Positions 24,931 to 34,275 of a DNA stretch of 64,000 nucleotides are shown here, piece after piece. The first letter of the stretch is position 1; the number at the start of each line of letters is the position of its first letter. The position numbers were made by a program, and so were the translations under genes. The DNA is taken from NCBI RefSeq assembly GCF_003259745.1, contig NZ_QLMC01000003.1, forward strand, positions 1 to 64,000. The letters run 5' to 3'. The notes under the pieces were generated by a model. The model did no database searches. It was not told the origin of the DNA and saw only the letters and a program-made list of their open reading frames with translations. This DNA is from Larkinella arboricola (lineage in GTDB: Bacteria; Bacteroidota; Bacteroidia; Cytophagales; Spirosomataceae).

Positions 24931-26199
24931 ATGAGTAATTCAAACAACACTTCCCTGACGGCTTTAGCGGCTTACCTGGCCGCCCGGCGGGAGGCCTTGC
25001 TGAATAATTGGCGGACAATTTGCGAAACAGACACAAGTATTCACACCGTTAGCGGCATGAGCCGTGAAGAATTTAACAACAAGGCCCCTTTCATGCTCAA
25101 TGGCCTCGAACAGCGCCTGTGCCAGAAGCCATCTGACATCGACATCAAGCTGATGGCCAGCGAGCACGGCCTGCACCGCTGGCAAAAGGGATACACATTA
25201 CACGAACTGTTGTCGGAAATGAACCATCTGAGCCAGCTTGTACGGGACGAACTCCGCAAATACTGGCAACGGTTTCCTACAACCGATATGGGCCTGATTG
25301 CCCAGTCTTATGATCTGGTGGCCTGGTTTAGCCTGCAAAGTATCAATGGCAGTGTCGAGCAGTATACCGAATTGCAGCGCATGGCGGCCAGCAGTCGAAC
25401 GGAAGCCCTACAGAAAACCCTCAACGAACTGGAACACCTGTCCCGGCAACGGGGGGATTTATTACGAACCTCTTCGCACGACCTGCGCAGTGGGTTTGGG
25501 GTTGTTAAAGGAGCGGCTTCGTTACTGGAACTGGGGGGTAAATCGGACGCGGAGCGAAAAGAAATGCTGGAGATGCTGAACCGCAACCTTAGCAGTGTTC
25601 ATCAGTTAGTAATCCAGTTGATGGATCTGGCCCGCCTGGAAGCAGGGCAGGAATCGATCACGATGCAACGATTTGACGTTAGTGAACTGCTTTATTCGCT
25701 GGTACAAACGTATCAGCCCATGGCCGAAGAACGGGGTCTGATGCTTCAGGCAAATGGACCGGCGAAGCTGATGATTGATGGTGACCCCATTCAATTGCAG
25801 CGAATTGTGCAGAACCTCGTCCTGAATGCACTGACCCATACGAAATCCGGTTTTATCTCCGTATCGTGGACGAACGAAGATGGCCAGCGCTGGATCATGA
25901 GCGTACAGGACTCTGGACCGGGCCTCGTCAATCAGCAACCCGGGTCATTTGCGGAAGTCTTAGCTCCCACCGTCGAATCTACGTCCGCTTTTGGCCTTTC
26001 CTCTCCGGAAGTCGATGTACGGGAAGCCGCCACCATCAACGCCCCCAAAACAGCTTCCTCGGGCGAAGGCATCGGTTTATCAATCGTCAAACAATTGTGT
26101 GAATTAATGGGGGCCAGCCTGGAAATTGAAACCCAACGGGGTCAGGGCACGTTATTCCGCATTCGTATGCCGATTTATCGCAATCCGCCCGGTAGCTAA
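24931..26199 (+). CDS. sensor histidine kinase with RsbRD_N-type sensor region
   Basis: A 422-residue soluble kinase. Residues 8-155 resemble the RsbRD N-terminal domain (LLNNWRTICETDTSIHTVSG; SREEFNNKAPFMLNGLEQRL; WQKGYTLHELLSEMNHLSQL). HisKA lies at about 180-250 with the phospho-acceptor His in TSSHDLRSGFGVVKGAASLL. HATPase_c lies at about 280-420 with N-box VQNLVLNALTHT, DSGPGL and GEGIGLSIVKQL. No membrane segment is present, so it senses a cytoplasmic signal. The stop overlaps the convergent gene at 26196 by 4 bp. The likely partner is the receiver protein encoded at 24228. Confidence 0.9.
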   Translation: MSNSNNTSLTALAAYLAARREALLNNWRTICETDTSIHTVSGMSREEFNNKAPFMLNGLEQRLCQKPSDIDIKLMASEHGLHRWQKGYTLHELLSEMNHLSQLVRDELRKYWQRFPTTDMGLIAQSYDLVAWFSLQSINGSVEQYTELQRMAASSRTEALQKTLNELEHLSRQRGDLLRTSSHDLRSGFGVVKGAASLLELGGKSDAERKEMLEMLNRNLSSVHQLVIQLMDLARLEAGQESITMQRFDVSELLYSLVQTYQPMAEERGLMLQANGPAKLMIDGDPIQLQRIVQNLVLNALTHTKSGFISVSWTNEDGQRWIMSVQDSGPGLVNQQPGSFAEVLAPTVESTSAFGLSSPEVDVREAATINAPKTASSGEGIGLSIVKQLCELMGASLEIETQRGQGTLFRIRMPIYRNPPGS

Positions 26200-26723
26200 A
26201 CGTCAGCCTTCCGGAAAAGTACGGTTTGGTAAGCCGCCTGCGCCTGGGCTAAAAGGTGTGTATAGCGGTCAACCAACCTCTGATAACGTTCCATCAAACG
26301 GGCCTTATAAGGCCCGTTTGGCATTTCTTTTCTGGTCGTTCTGAGCAGTTCCTGCATTTGGCTAAGCGTGTCCTGAAGTTGTTCCACCCGCGTTTGTCGG
26401 AGGGCCAGCAAACGGGGAAACCAGTCGGCGTCCGGTTCCCGCTCCTTACTGACCTCACGGATGGGCTGGGCCAGAATTAACTCCCAGTCCTGTTTCAGCG
26501 CCCGAACCGGTGCCGATAAAGGCGATTCGTCAAACACCTCGGTGGGTAGTTCGATGCGACCACCTTCGTCGGTTACCAGGGCACTGATGGGTTGATCTCC
26601 CTGCCGAACAATACCATTCAGGATATCAAACGCCGTTTCGAACTCATCGATCTGGCAGAAAAAACGTCGCCACTGCCGTTGCCGGTCAATAGCCGTTATG
26701 GTAAGCATCATACGTGAATCCAT
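26196..26723 (-). CDS. hypothetical protein with coiled-coil tail
   Basis: A 175-residue soluble protein. Residues 5-87 are homologous to the whole 83-residue protein at 23659-23910 (shared ELP.E.FD..P.S pattern). Residues 90-170 are a charged helical extension (RVEQLQDTLSQMQELLRTTR; LMERYQRLVDRYTHLLAQAQ) that looks like a coiled coil. ATG codons at 26711 and 26708 are alternative starts that match the paralogue better. It ends convergently in the histidine kinase gene with a 4-bp overlap. Function unknown; may be an adaptor in the same pathway. Confidence 0.6.
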   Translation of the reverse strand: MDSRMMLTITAIDRQRQWRRFFCQIDEFETAFDILNGIVRQGDQPISALVTDEGGRIELPTEVFDESPLSAPVRALKQDWELILAQPIREVSKEREPDADWFPRLLALRQTRVEQLQDTLSQMQELLRTTRKEMPNGPYKARLMERYQRLVDRYTHLLAQAQAAYQTVLFRKADV

Positions 26724-26870
26724 CGGAAAGCTTTTGGGGCTAACGTCGCTCCATCCATTAAAGATACGCGGGTATCCATCAAACAGGCGATTTAATAAGG
26801 ATACGGCCTAAAATAATTTTATCCGGCTACAGGTTGATTACAGACGCCTGACGGAGGCATTCGCGCGACG

Positions 26871-27830
26871 TTAAAATTCCAGCAACCTCCCCTGCTCTGG
26901 AAAGATCAGTTTTACATTTAGTTTATTAGCCTCCCTAAGCTGCTTCTGGATCAGTTCCTGGTTGTTGCCGGTCGGTTTTATGTGTGTAATCACCACCGGA
27001 AAACCGTTCAGCGCGTCGGCTCCGGTCAATTTACTGAGAGCCGTTAACTCATGCATCAGCCAGTTGGGTGTTAGATGCCCGTAAAGCTGGTTGTCGGGTT
27101 GTTCGTTGGGGTACGAAACTTCCATAAAAACAGCTTTCAGGCTTTTTGACTGAATCAACGGAGCAACCGCCTGCCAGAGTTGGGCTATATTCTTCGATTT
27201 TTCGATGAGATCGGGGCCGGTATCGCCCAGGTATAAGGCGTAATTCGCCCCGCTTTTCACCAAAAAGGCCGCACTCTGGTAGGCAACTCCGTGACTCAGC
27301 GGAAACGCCCGTACGCTCATCCCGGTCGCTTCGAGCGGCACTTCAGTTTCCGGTGCTACAACCGTATAACGGTATTTATTCAGCACCGGCTGATCACCTT
27401 CGTTGGCCATATTCGGCCAGCTTTTCCAGTTGAAATAATTCTTTTTCAGGACATCAATGCAACCGGCCATCGCATAAATTGGCTTACGGGCATCGTCCGT
27501 CGAGTTGATGATTAAACCCGCCAGATGATCCAGGTGGGCATGACTGATCAGATAAGCTTTGATATATTCTTTCAGAACCGTTTCCGGGCTAACAGAAAAG
27601 ACGCCGTTCCGGACGGCTTTCTGTATTCCGGCATGAAGCGTTCCGGCATCCAGACAAACGTACGTGTCTGTCCCCTGCGCAGCCAGCAGATAAGCCGAGA
27701 GATTGCTCTCGTCAAGACCGCCCCTGACACCGAGCGGCACCACTTTAAAGGCCGTTGCCGACGGTTTTTGGGCACAGACAGGTGAGAAAAATGAAACCAG
27801 AAGAAAACAAAGGAGCAGTCGGGTGGGCAT
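26871..27830 (-). CDS. exported MBL-fold class II cyclic-nucleotide phosphodiesterase-like enzyme
   Basis: A 319-residue protein with a signal peptide (RLLLCFLLVSFFSPVCAQ). The metallo-beta-lactamase metal motif is SHAHLDHLAG. Further features are FPLSHGVAYQSAAFLV, LYLGDTGPD, an acidic/His stretch MEVSYPNEQPDNQLYGHLTP and VVITHIKPT. This set fits the class II cAMP phosphodiesterases (PDE1/CpdP type), which hydrolyse 3',5'-cyclic nucleotides, here in the periplasm. A different MBL hydrolase activity remains possible. It stands alone; a cyclic-nucleotide-binding kinase is encoded 10 kb away, but no direct link is shown. Confidence 0.8.
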   Translation of the reverse strand: MPTRLLLCFLLVSFFSPVCAQKPSATAFKVVPLGVRGGLDESNLSAYLLAAQGTDTYVCLDAGTLHAGIQKAVRNGVFSVSPETVLKEYIKAYLISHAHLDHLAGLIINSTDDARKPIYAMAGCIDVLKKNYFNWKSWPNMANEGDQPVLNKYRYTVVAPETEVPLEATGMSVRAFPLSHGVAYQSAAFLVKSGANYALYLGDTGPDLIEKSKNIAQLWQAVAPLIQSKSLKAVFMEVSYPNEQPDNQLYGHLTPNWLMHELTALSKLTGADALNGFPVVITHIKPTGNNQELIQKQLREANKLNVKLIFPEQGRLLEF

Positions 27831-27995
27831 ACAGCAGGTGAATTAAACGTTAAAACTACGGCTTTCCCGCTGCCAATTCAAGAAACCTTACCCGCCCCAT
27901 TCTTTTGGTAAATGTGAACGATGGGAAAGTATAATCCAAGCCGTTATCGTCTTTCTGGCAGTAGAAAACCGTGTTCTGAACGCTAAATTAAAAGA

Positions 27996-29024
27996 ATGAC
28001 AACAGAAAGTAACGAGCCCTTTTCAACCGGCCCCGCCCAGGTAACGGCTGGCGTTGTAGGACTGGGACTAATGGGATGCAGCATTGCCACCTGTCTGCTG
28101 ATGGCCGGTCATCCGGTGGTGGCCGTAGCTCCAATACCGTCTGATCTGGAAACTGCCGAACCCCGCGTTCGCGAACACCTCCGCAAGTCGTTTGACGAAG
28201 GACTGTGCCCGGAGCAACCCGACTTTTACCTGAAAAACCTGACGGTTACCGACGACTATGGTTTGCTGCAAAACGCCCGGCTGGTCATTGAATGCACGCT
28301 GGAAGACCTCTCCATTAAAAAACAGGTTTACCAGAAAATTGAAGCCGCCGTATCCCCCCAAACGGTTATCACCAGCAACACATCGGCCATTCCGATCAGT
28401 GTATTACAACAGCAGACGGCTCGTCCGGAACGGTTTCTGGGGCTGCACTGGGCCGAACCGTCGCATACGACCCGTTTTCTGGAGATCATCTGCGGAGATG
28501 CCAGCGACCAGCGGCTTGCCGAATGGCTTTATGAACTATCGCACCATTGGGGCAAAGAGCCTACGCTGGTGCGCAAAGACATCCGGGGTTTCATTACCAA
28601 CCGGCTGATGTACGCCCTCTACCGGGAGGCTTTTTATCTGGTGGAAAATGGGTACGCTTCCATCGATGATGTCGACCGGGCGTGCCGCAACAATGCGGGC
28701 TACTGGATGACGTTAGTAGGAATTTTCCGGTGGATGGACCTAACCGGTGTCCCGGCGTATCATGCCGTCATGAAGGACCTGTTTCCTACCCTCAATACGA
28801 GCACAGAAGTGCCCAAACTCATCGACGACCTCGTCAAAAGCGGTGGCAAAGGTGTTCAGAACGCCCACGGTTTCTACGACTACACACCGGAAGAGGCTCA
28901 CCTTTGGCGCGAAACATTCGAAGAGTTTAGCTACGAAATTCGGCGTCTGGCCCTGAAATACCCGGTTGATGTGGTAAAAAAGAAAGTAGCCGCCCGAAAA
29001 GAAAGCGATACCCCGACGCGTTAA
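27996..29024 (+). CDS. 3-hydroxyacyl-CoA dehydrogenase family protein
   Basis: A 342-residue NAD-dependent dehydrogenase. Residues 17-195 are the Rossmann domain (GVVGLGLMGCSIATCLLMAG; IECTLEDLSIKKQVYQKIEA; SNTSAIPIS; GLHWAEPSH with the His in the place of the HFFNP box). Residues 200-335 are the C-terminal domain (IRGFITNRLMYALYREAFYL; GGKGVQNAHGFYDYTPEEA). The family oxidises 3-hydroxyacyl-CoA or related hydroxyacids such as L-gulonate; HWAEP instead of HFFNP may mean a non-classical substrate. Its stop overlaps the convergent gene at 29021 by 4 bp. Confidence 0.85.
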   Translation: MTTESNEPFSTGPAQVTAGVVGLGLMGCSIATCLLMAGHPVVAVAPIPSDLETAEPRVREHLRKSFDEGLCPEQPDFYLKNLTVTDDYGLLQNARLVIECTLEDLSIKKQVYQKIEAAVSPQTVITSNTSAIPISVLQQQTARPERFLGLHWAEPSHTTRFLEIICGDASDQRLAEWLYELSHHWGKEPTLVRKDIRGFITNRLMYALYREAFYLVENGYASIDDVDRACRNNAGYWMTLVGIFRWMDLTGVPAYHAVMKDLFPTLNTSTEVPKLIDDLVKSGGKGVQNAHGFYDYTPEEAHLWRETFEEFSYEIRRLALKYPVDVVKKKVAARKESDTPTR

Positions 29025-29344
29025 CGGCTTCCCGCAACTACACCCAAGCTGCCTAACTTATGGCTCAATTTAGTAAGTAATCCCTGCACCGAACCAAACC
29101 AGAACTCCGTCCAGTTCAGAGAAGGCTGAGGCTCTTTTTGCAGCAGCGTATCGAGGGAATGGTTGCGATTACTGTGGTAAACAAGCGAATCATCACACAC
29201 CCGCACAACGGATAAGGTGTGATTTTTACGAACTTGACCGCTGGTAATCAGACTTGCCAGATGCTCCCGGGCTTCGTCTTCGGTGCTGGTATACGTCAGA
29301 ATGGAGGTCGTACCATTGTAGTGAACAGCGATGTAATTATTCAT
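29021..29344 (-). CDS. hypothetical protein
   Basis: A 107-residue soluble protein. The first 65 residues (YIAVHYNGTTSILTYTSTED; EAREHLASLITSGQVRK) look like a small alpha/beta domain, and the tail carries a Trp-rich stretch (LNWTEFWFGSVQGLL). No family is recognised. It converges with the 3-hydroxyacyl-CoA dehydrogenase gene and contains one copy of the recurring 11-mer TAGTAAGTAAT (29071-29081). Confidence 0.55.
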   Translation of the reverse strand: MNNYIAVHYNGTTSILTYTSTEDEAREHLASLITSGQVRKNHTLSVVRVCDDSLVYHSNRNHSLDTLLQKEPQPSLNWTEFWFGSVQGLLTKLSHKLGSLGVVAGSR

Positions 29345-29450
29345 AGTTTTTATTGTTTTGAGAAACGATAGGCAATATTAACAACTTTTAGGTATTTATA
29401 CGCAACAAATTTTGATAAAATTATTTACATCGTCCGAAATGGACTAAATG

Positions 29451-30386
29451 TTATTTTAAGGTCACGGTTAAAAAGGTTTGATTGTAAGCCGCAAAACACC
29501 CTAAGCCGCCCTGAATTGTGTTTGTGAGTAAAACCGGCTCGGCAAACGGGTTGCTATCTGACCTTTTCTGTAATTCCAGCGCCTGATGGTATTTGTAGTA
29601 GGCTTCATCCACATTCAGCAAGGCGGCTTTTACAGTCGCTTTCTCATAAAGACTCGCAAAACTCCGTTCAGTGGACAAGGTTGCGGACGTTTTTGCCTGA
29701 TTCAGAAGGCCCCGGTACGACTCCAGCCGCTTACCATCCCGGGCCTGATCGGATAGCAGTGTGTTTCGATGACCGGCAGATTCAAAAAGTACGGAAACGG
29801 TTTGGACTTCAGGTTTCGCCCTGCTGTCCGTTTTACAGGCAGGGCACGGTTTGGCGTAGGCAAACAGGCCGGCGGTCTGGTAATAATTTGTCGTTCGGGA
29901 CTCATCCTGCCAGTAATACCGGACAAAGTACTGTTTCTGGCGATTCACATCCTCGACCGAATCAAGTCGTACCTCCTGCAATCGGGCGGGCTGTGGAACC
30001 GTACAGGTACCCAACGCTTTTAAACCGGCGGGCGTTTGGGCCGTTATCCGGTAGGTTTCGCCCGCCCGAATCGGAAACTTCTTCGGGTCGGCCTGAAAAT
30101 ATTCGGACTTCCCGCTGTATCGAAGCTGAATGGACCGGTCTGCGCTGGACAGAATCACCGTTGCATCCTTAGCAATACCGTAGTTTTTGGTGTAGTTAGC
30201 GTCCGTAACCGGTCGGGTGATGTTTACTTTTACAGCCAATACCGTGTCCTGGGGGGAAATAAACCCAATAATTACCAGCTTTTTTTCAATAGCGCCCAGG
30301 CTGGCAGGATCAATTTCCTGACGCATACTTTCGCAACCGGAGCACAAGAGAATGAGGAGCAGAAATACACTGTAAATCCGTTTCAT
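29451..30386 (-). CDS. DUF4249 lipoprotein, partner of the TonB receptor
   Basis: A 311-residue protein with a lipobox (LLILLCSGC at about residue 18). The start of the mature part (KKLVIIGFISPQDTVLAVKV) and the pattern of VTDANYTKNYGIAKDATVIL, then RAGETYRITAQTPAG, match DUF4249 proteins, which in Bacteroidota are coded next to TonB-dependent receptors. It lies 55 bp downstream of the receptor gene, same strand, so the pair is likely co-transcribed. It shares a 13-bp leader element with the receptor gene. Substrate unknown. Confidence 0.88.
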   Translation of the reverse strand: MKRIYSVFLLLILLCSGCESMRQEIDPASLGAIEKKLVIIGFISPQDTVLAVKVNITRPVTDANYTKNYGIAKDATVILSSADRSIQLRYSGKSEYFQADPKKFPIRAGETYRITAQTPAGLKALGTCTVPQPARLQEVRLDSVEDVNRQKQYFVRYYWQDESRTTNYYQTAGLFAYAKPCPACKTDSRAKPEVQTVSVLFESAGHRNTLLSDQARDGKRLESYRGLLNQAKTSATLSTERSFASLYEKATVKAALLNVDEAYYKYHQALELQKRSDSNPFAEPVLLTNTIQGGLGCFAAYNQTFLTVTLK

Positions 30387-30400
30387 GATGATGTAAAAAG

Positions 30401-30413
30401 TAAGACAGAGAAT
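30401..30413 (-). promoter_or_regulatory. 13-bp element shared by the DUF4249 and TonB-receptor leaders
   Basis: TAAGACAGAGAAT (plus-strand reading) ends the gap 15 bp upstream of the DUF4249 start. The identical 13-mer lies 10 bp upstream of the receptor gene start (32848-32860). A conserved leader or operator is inferred from the repetition. Confidence 0.5.
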
Positions 30414-30441
30414 GAGGTACTACAAAGCAATCAACGCGTAC

Positions 30442-32838
30442 TCAGAACGTAAAACGATAACTGACGGTGGGAATGACCGGAAAGAGCGAATACCGATAGA
30501 GTACCGATTTGGACGCAATTCCTTCGGAGCCTCCTTTGCCTTCCAGCGAATAATAAAACGGATTGCGCCGGTTGTAAGCATTATAAACGCTTAACTCCCA
30601 AATGTTTTCCCACGACTTTCGCCGGGTATGGAACTGTAGACTGACGTCCATACGGTGATAGGGCTCGGCCCGGAAGCTGTTTTTTTCGCCGTAATCTTTC
30701 ACATTCCGGGTGTCGATAAACGGGTTGGCAGCAGGAGTCGTCGTGTGCTCCGGATTATTGGCGCTGGCGTAATAGCGCGCCAACGGCACGGTTAAAGCCT
30801 GACCGGTGCCGTAGACCCAGGTACCAGACACATTTATGCGTTTGCTCAACTCATAAACCGCCACCAGCGACAGATCATGCCGACGATCGTAGCGGGGAAA
30901 AAACCGGCGTCCTCCGTTCAATTCCGCAAACTGCCACTGCGTCCACGACAGCGTGTAGCCAATCCAGCCCGATAACCGACCCGTTTTCTTTTGAAGCATT
31001 ACTTCCCCTCCGTACGACCAGCCCCGGCCAGCCGTTACGTTGTCTTCCCAACGGGCCTTGTCGCCGGTTGCCGTGATATCCGTAACCAGAAAATTGGCCC
31101 CTTCCCGGTAGCTAATGTTGTTCTTCATGGTCTTGTGATACCCCTCAACCGTCAGGGTTATATCGGAGTTAATGTCTTTGACGACCCCCAGGGCTATCTG
31201 CTCCGACTGTTGTGGCTTGACGCGATCGGTCGTTGGCACCCAGAGGTCCGTTGGCAACCCAACGCCCGTATTTGACAGCATGTGTACATACTGGTTCATC
31301 TGGGCGTAGGCTCCCTTGAGGGTCCAGTCGCCGGGCAGTTTGTAGCCAACCGACAAACGGGGCTCGGGCCGCGCGTACTGAGTCTGTTTGTGCCAGAAGT
31401 AGCTCAGCCGCAGTCCGGCGTTGATCCGCCAGCGATCGGTGGGCTGCCAGAAATCTTCCACATAAGCACCTGATTCAACAACCTGGATGGCCTGATCGGA
31501 AGTCCGGCTCAGGCTGGCGGCTTGGGATTCGGCGGTTACAACCGCGCTGGGTGTAAACCGATGCGGGGTTATCTGAAAACCAAAACGAAGCTGATGTCCT
31601 GAACCGGCATACAGGTCCCAATCCTGCTTGAGGGATAGATCCCGAATGCTCGACAGATACTCCAGACGAAGAATCGCGCCCGGCTGGCCTGGAGCTTCCG
31701 CCGTTACCGTCTCTTCGCTCACAACCCGCATACGGTATTGACTGAAAATCAAAGCTGTATGAGCCGATGTACGATTCGAAAACCGGTGGGTCCAACGCAG
31801 CGTACCCGTGGTATTGCCCCAGTTAAGACCGGCATCCAGTACCTGCTTGTCATAAGTCTGCTGGCTCCTAAACTGATCCGAACCCGTATAACCGCTTACG
31901 TACACATGATCGCGCGCGCCCAGATCAAACGAGAGTTTGGCGTTGTAATCCCCAAATCCCGAACGGGAGGGCAGATCCGATACCGGGCGCGGTGATAAAA
32001 GTTGGGTCAGTGCCCCCAGATAACACTGCCGGGCCGAGAGCAGAAACGAAGATTTGCCTTTCTGCAACGGTCCTTCCAGCGTAAAACGCGAAGCAATCAA
32101 CCCAATACTGCCCGTGCCGTGCAGGTCATGCCTGTCGCCTTCCTTCATGCTCATTTCGATCACCGACGACAGACGCCCCCCGAAACGGGCCGGAAAACCG
32201 CCTTTGGTCAACTCCACCTGCTTCAGCGCATCGCCATTAAAAACCGAGAAGAAACCCAATAGGTGGCTGGGGTTGTACACAACGGCTTCATCGACGGTGA
32301 TCAGGTTCTGATCCGGTCCTCCACCCCGCACATAAACACCCGCATTGCCTTCCGAGCCTTTCTGCACACCGGGCATTAACTGGAGGACTCTCAACACGTC
32401 TTTTTCTCCCATCAAAGCCGGTATTTTGTTTAGCTGTTCGATTGGCAGCTGGATCTGGCTCATCTGGGCCAGGTCGCTACCCTTCTGAAGGGGTGCCTGT
32501 GCTTTAATTGCCACTTCGTTCAGCGTTTGTCCCGGTATCAGGTAGACATCCAGGGGTTGCGGGCGATGCGAAGAGATTGTGCGGGTAACGGTCTGGTAGC
32601 CGACGGAGGAAAAGGTAATGGTGAGGCTATCCCTGGCTGGCAGTGCCAGGGTGTAATAACCGGCGTTATTGGTAACCGTACCTAACCGATGATCACGTAC
32701 ATAAACGTGAACGCCCTGGAGCGGTTCCTGAGTGGTTATTTCCCTGACTGAGCCCGAAAATAACACTGGAGCTTGTGCATGCGCGGCAATAGATACCAGC
32801 ACAAGCGCAAAGCCTGCAAGGGTAGCAATTCTTTTCAA
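30442..32838 (-). CDS. TonB-dependent receptor with carboxypeptidase-like N-terminal domain
   Basis: A 798-residue outer-membrane receptor. Signal peptide residues 1-21 (ATLAGFALVLVSIAAHAQ). CarboxypepD_reg-like domain at about 25-110 (LQGVHVYVRDHRLGTVTNNA; ITFSSVGYQTVTR). Plug domain at about 115-225 (VLRVLQLMPGVQKGSEGNAG; VYVRGGGPDQNLITVDEAVV; ELTKGGFPARFGGRLSSVIE). The rest is a 22-stranded barrel ending in an aromatic C-terminus (PTVSYRFTF). It imports an unknown substrate with energy from TonB/ExbBD. It is of the FecA-like DUF4249-associated class, not SusC/SusD, since no SusD gene is adjacent. Confidence 0.92.
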   Translation of the reverse strand: MKRIATLAGFALVLVSIAAHAQAPVLFSGSVREITTQEPLQGVHVYVRDHRLGTVTNNAGYYTLALPARDSLTITFSSVGYQTVTRTISSHRPQPLDVYLIPGQTLNEVAIKAQAPLQKGSDLAQMSQIQLPIEQLNKIPALMGEKDVLRVLQLMPGVQKGSEGNAGVYVRGGGPDQNLITVDEAVVYNPSHLLGFFSVFNGDALKQVELTKGGFPARFGGRLSSVIEMSMKEGDRHDLHGTGSIGLIASRFTLEGPLQKGKSSFLLSARQCYLGALTQLLSPRPVSDLPSRSGFGDYNAKLSFDLGARDHVYVSGYTGSDQFRSQQTYDKQVLDAGLNWGNTTGTLRWTHRFSNRTSAHTALIFSQYRMRVVSEETVTAEAPGQPGAILRLEYLSSIRDLSLKQDWDLYAGSGHQLRFGFQITPHRFTPSAVVTAESQAASLSRTSDQAIQVVESGAYVEDFWQPTDRWRINAGLRLSYFWHKQTQYARPEPRLSVGYKLPGDWTLKGAYAQMNQYVHMLSNTGVGLPTDLWVPTTDRVKPQQSEQIALGVVKDINSDITLTVEGYHKTMKNNISYREGANFLVTDITATGDKARWEDNVTAGRGWSYGGEVMLQKKTGRLSGWIGYTLSWTQWQFAELNGGRRFFPRYDRRHDLSLVAVYELSKRINVSGTWVYGTGQALTVPLARYYASANNPEHTTTPAANPFIDTRNVKDYGEKNSFRAEPYHRMDVSLQFHTRRKSWENIWELSVYNAYNRRNPFYYSLEGKGGSEGIASKSVLYRYSLFPVIPTVSYRFTF

Positions 32839-32847
32839 AGTATAAAT

Positions 32848-32895
32848 TAAGACAGAGAATAAGCAATTTCACTCAACACAATATAAGTGAAATTG
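32848..32895 (-). promoter_or_regulatory. leader element and inverted repeat upstream of the TonB receptor
   Basis: Contains the 13-mer TAAGACAGAGAAT (32848-32860) shared with the DUF4249 leader and an inverted repeat CAATTTCACT / AGTGAAATTG (32864-32873 and 32886-32895, 12 bp apart). The repeat is a good operator candidate for the receptor operon. The rest of the gap to 33533 has no convincing gene and is AT-rich. Confidence 0.5.
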
Positions 32896-33533
32896 ACAGA
32901 CATATTTATTGTTAACCGCTAAAAAATCCAGGTATTGGAGATCATAGTTATTATACGGATACGAAGAACCCCATAACTATCTGATTCACACAATAATATT
33001 ACATATGAAAATAGGATAATTTACCAGTAACCGTAAAAATAATTACTTCGTAACAAGCAATAACCCGACCAATTCGCCTAAAAATTACCAATAGTTTATT
33101 GACCGAGGCACGAAGCTATACCAGTTACTACTACTCAATAAACCGTATAAATTTTGGGGCATCGGTGTAACTACGTCGGAAAATAAAGTAGCGTTATATT
33201 CTATAAGGCGAAGAATAGAACTGTGCGAGCGACAAATAACCATTGAATCACTTTTAAGATAACTAGTTGTCAACGTACGCCCCAAAGACTATTATTGTCT
33301 GATAAAAGGACTCAAAGAACGCTAACAGTGAGCGTCTTCAGAAGCAACCAATCGCCAGCTTCTGGTGCTTTTATCGACTATATCCACACTTATTTTCCGC
33401 TCTGTCGTAGAAATAGAAGTTTTCTCAATTCGAGTTTCCGGAAACCTTCTGTCGGTTAAATACCCCATAAACAGCAATTGCCTACGGTATTCCCCGGCGG
33501 AATCCATTAAGTTACGCTTAACGCTCAACGTGC

Positions 33534-34160
33534 ATGATTAGCCTTGATTCGGGAGTTTATACGCTTCCGTCTCCTACCAATTACAATCCAGAAGCCTTTC
33601 CGTCGCAAGTTGGGAAACGGATGTTTGACCTTGCTGTTACCTTTCTGGCCCTGATATTGGTTCTGGTTTGGGCAGTACCCTTACTTGCTCTGGCCATTCG
33701 TCTTACTTCTCAAGGCCCCATTTTTCTCGTCCAGCTGCGTACAGGCCGTCATGGTCGTCCTTTTCGCTATCTTAAATTTCGTACAACTTCCTGTAAACCT
33801 GAAGCAGGGCTTTCTACGATGATGTCGTATCAGTCGACGCAGGTAACGGCTTTGGGTCGGTTTCTTGGCACGACTCACCTGGATCAACTACCGCTGTTTT
33901 TCACTGTTCTGACCGGCGATATGAGCATTGTTGGCCCCCGCCCTCATACACTGCAATTCGACGCTCAACACTGGGCCATACCGGGTTACCGGGACCGGTA
34001 TCGGATGCGGCCCGGAATCCTGTGCCTTTCCCAACTGCGCACCCGACGGCCTCACTCCGATCAGATAAAAAATGAAATCCGTTACAATCACTGGTACATG
34101 AACCGGTATTCGCTGGGCCTGGATAGTAAAATCTGCTGGTGGCGACTAACCGGCCGCTAA
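33534..34160 (+). CDS. bacterial sugar transferase (undecaprenyl-phosphate type)
   Basis: A 208-residue protein of the WcaJ/PglC superfamily, core domain only. It has KRMFDLAVTFLALILVLVWA with one membrane or re-entrant helix, a GRHGRPFRYLKFRTT motif, the LGTTHLDQLPLFFTVLTGDM segment and SIVGPRPH. These enzymes move a sugar-1-phosphate to undecaprenyl phosphate at the inner face of the membrane as the first step of polysaccharide or O-antigen synthesis. The usual upstream multi-helix part is absent and no other glycosyltransferase gene is near, so it is an orphan here. Confidence 0.85.
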   Translation: MISLDSGVYTLPSPTNYNPEAFPSQVGKRMFDLAVTFLALILVLVWAVPLLALAIRLTSQGPIFLVQLRTGRHGRPFRYLKFRTTSCKPEAGLSTMMSYQSTQVTALGRFLGTTHLDQLPLFFTVLTGDMSIVGPRPHTLQFDAQHWAIPGYRDRYRMRPGILCLSQLRTRRPHSDQIKNEIRYNHWYMNRYSLGLDSKICWWRLTGR

Positions 34161-34275
34161 AACGATGACCGCATAATTAACAGACAAAAAGAGCCGTTGC
34201 TAATGAGTGAAAGTAGTAACATAATGGCATAGAGTTTGCTACCGTAAAGAAAGTTATGATTCAACATTACTTTCT

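Noticed and set aside
33085-33285. A 66-codon minus-strand frame in the gap after the TonB receptor
   Set aside because: Composition unlike neighbouring genes, no promoter or family resemblance.
33322-33528. Possible 61-68-residue protein divergent from the sugar transferase gene
   Set aside because: Starts with TTG or an inner ATG, no promoter box, no recognisable motif, in an AT-rich gap; not enough support.
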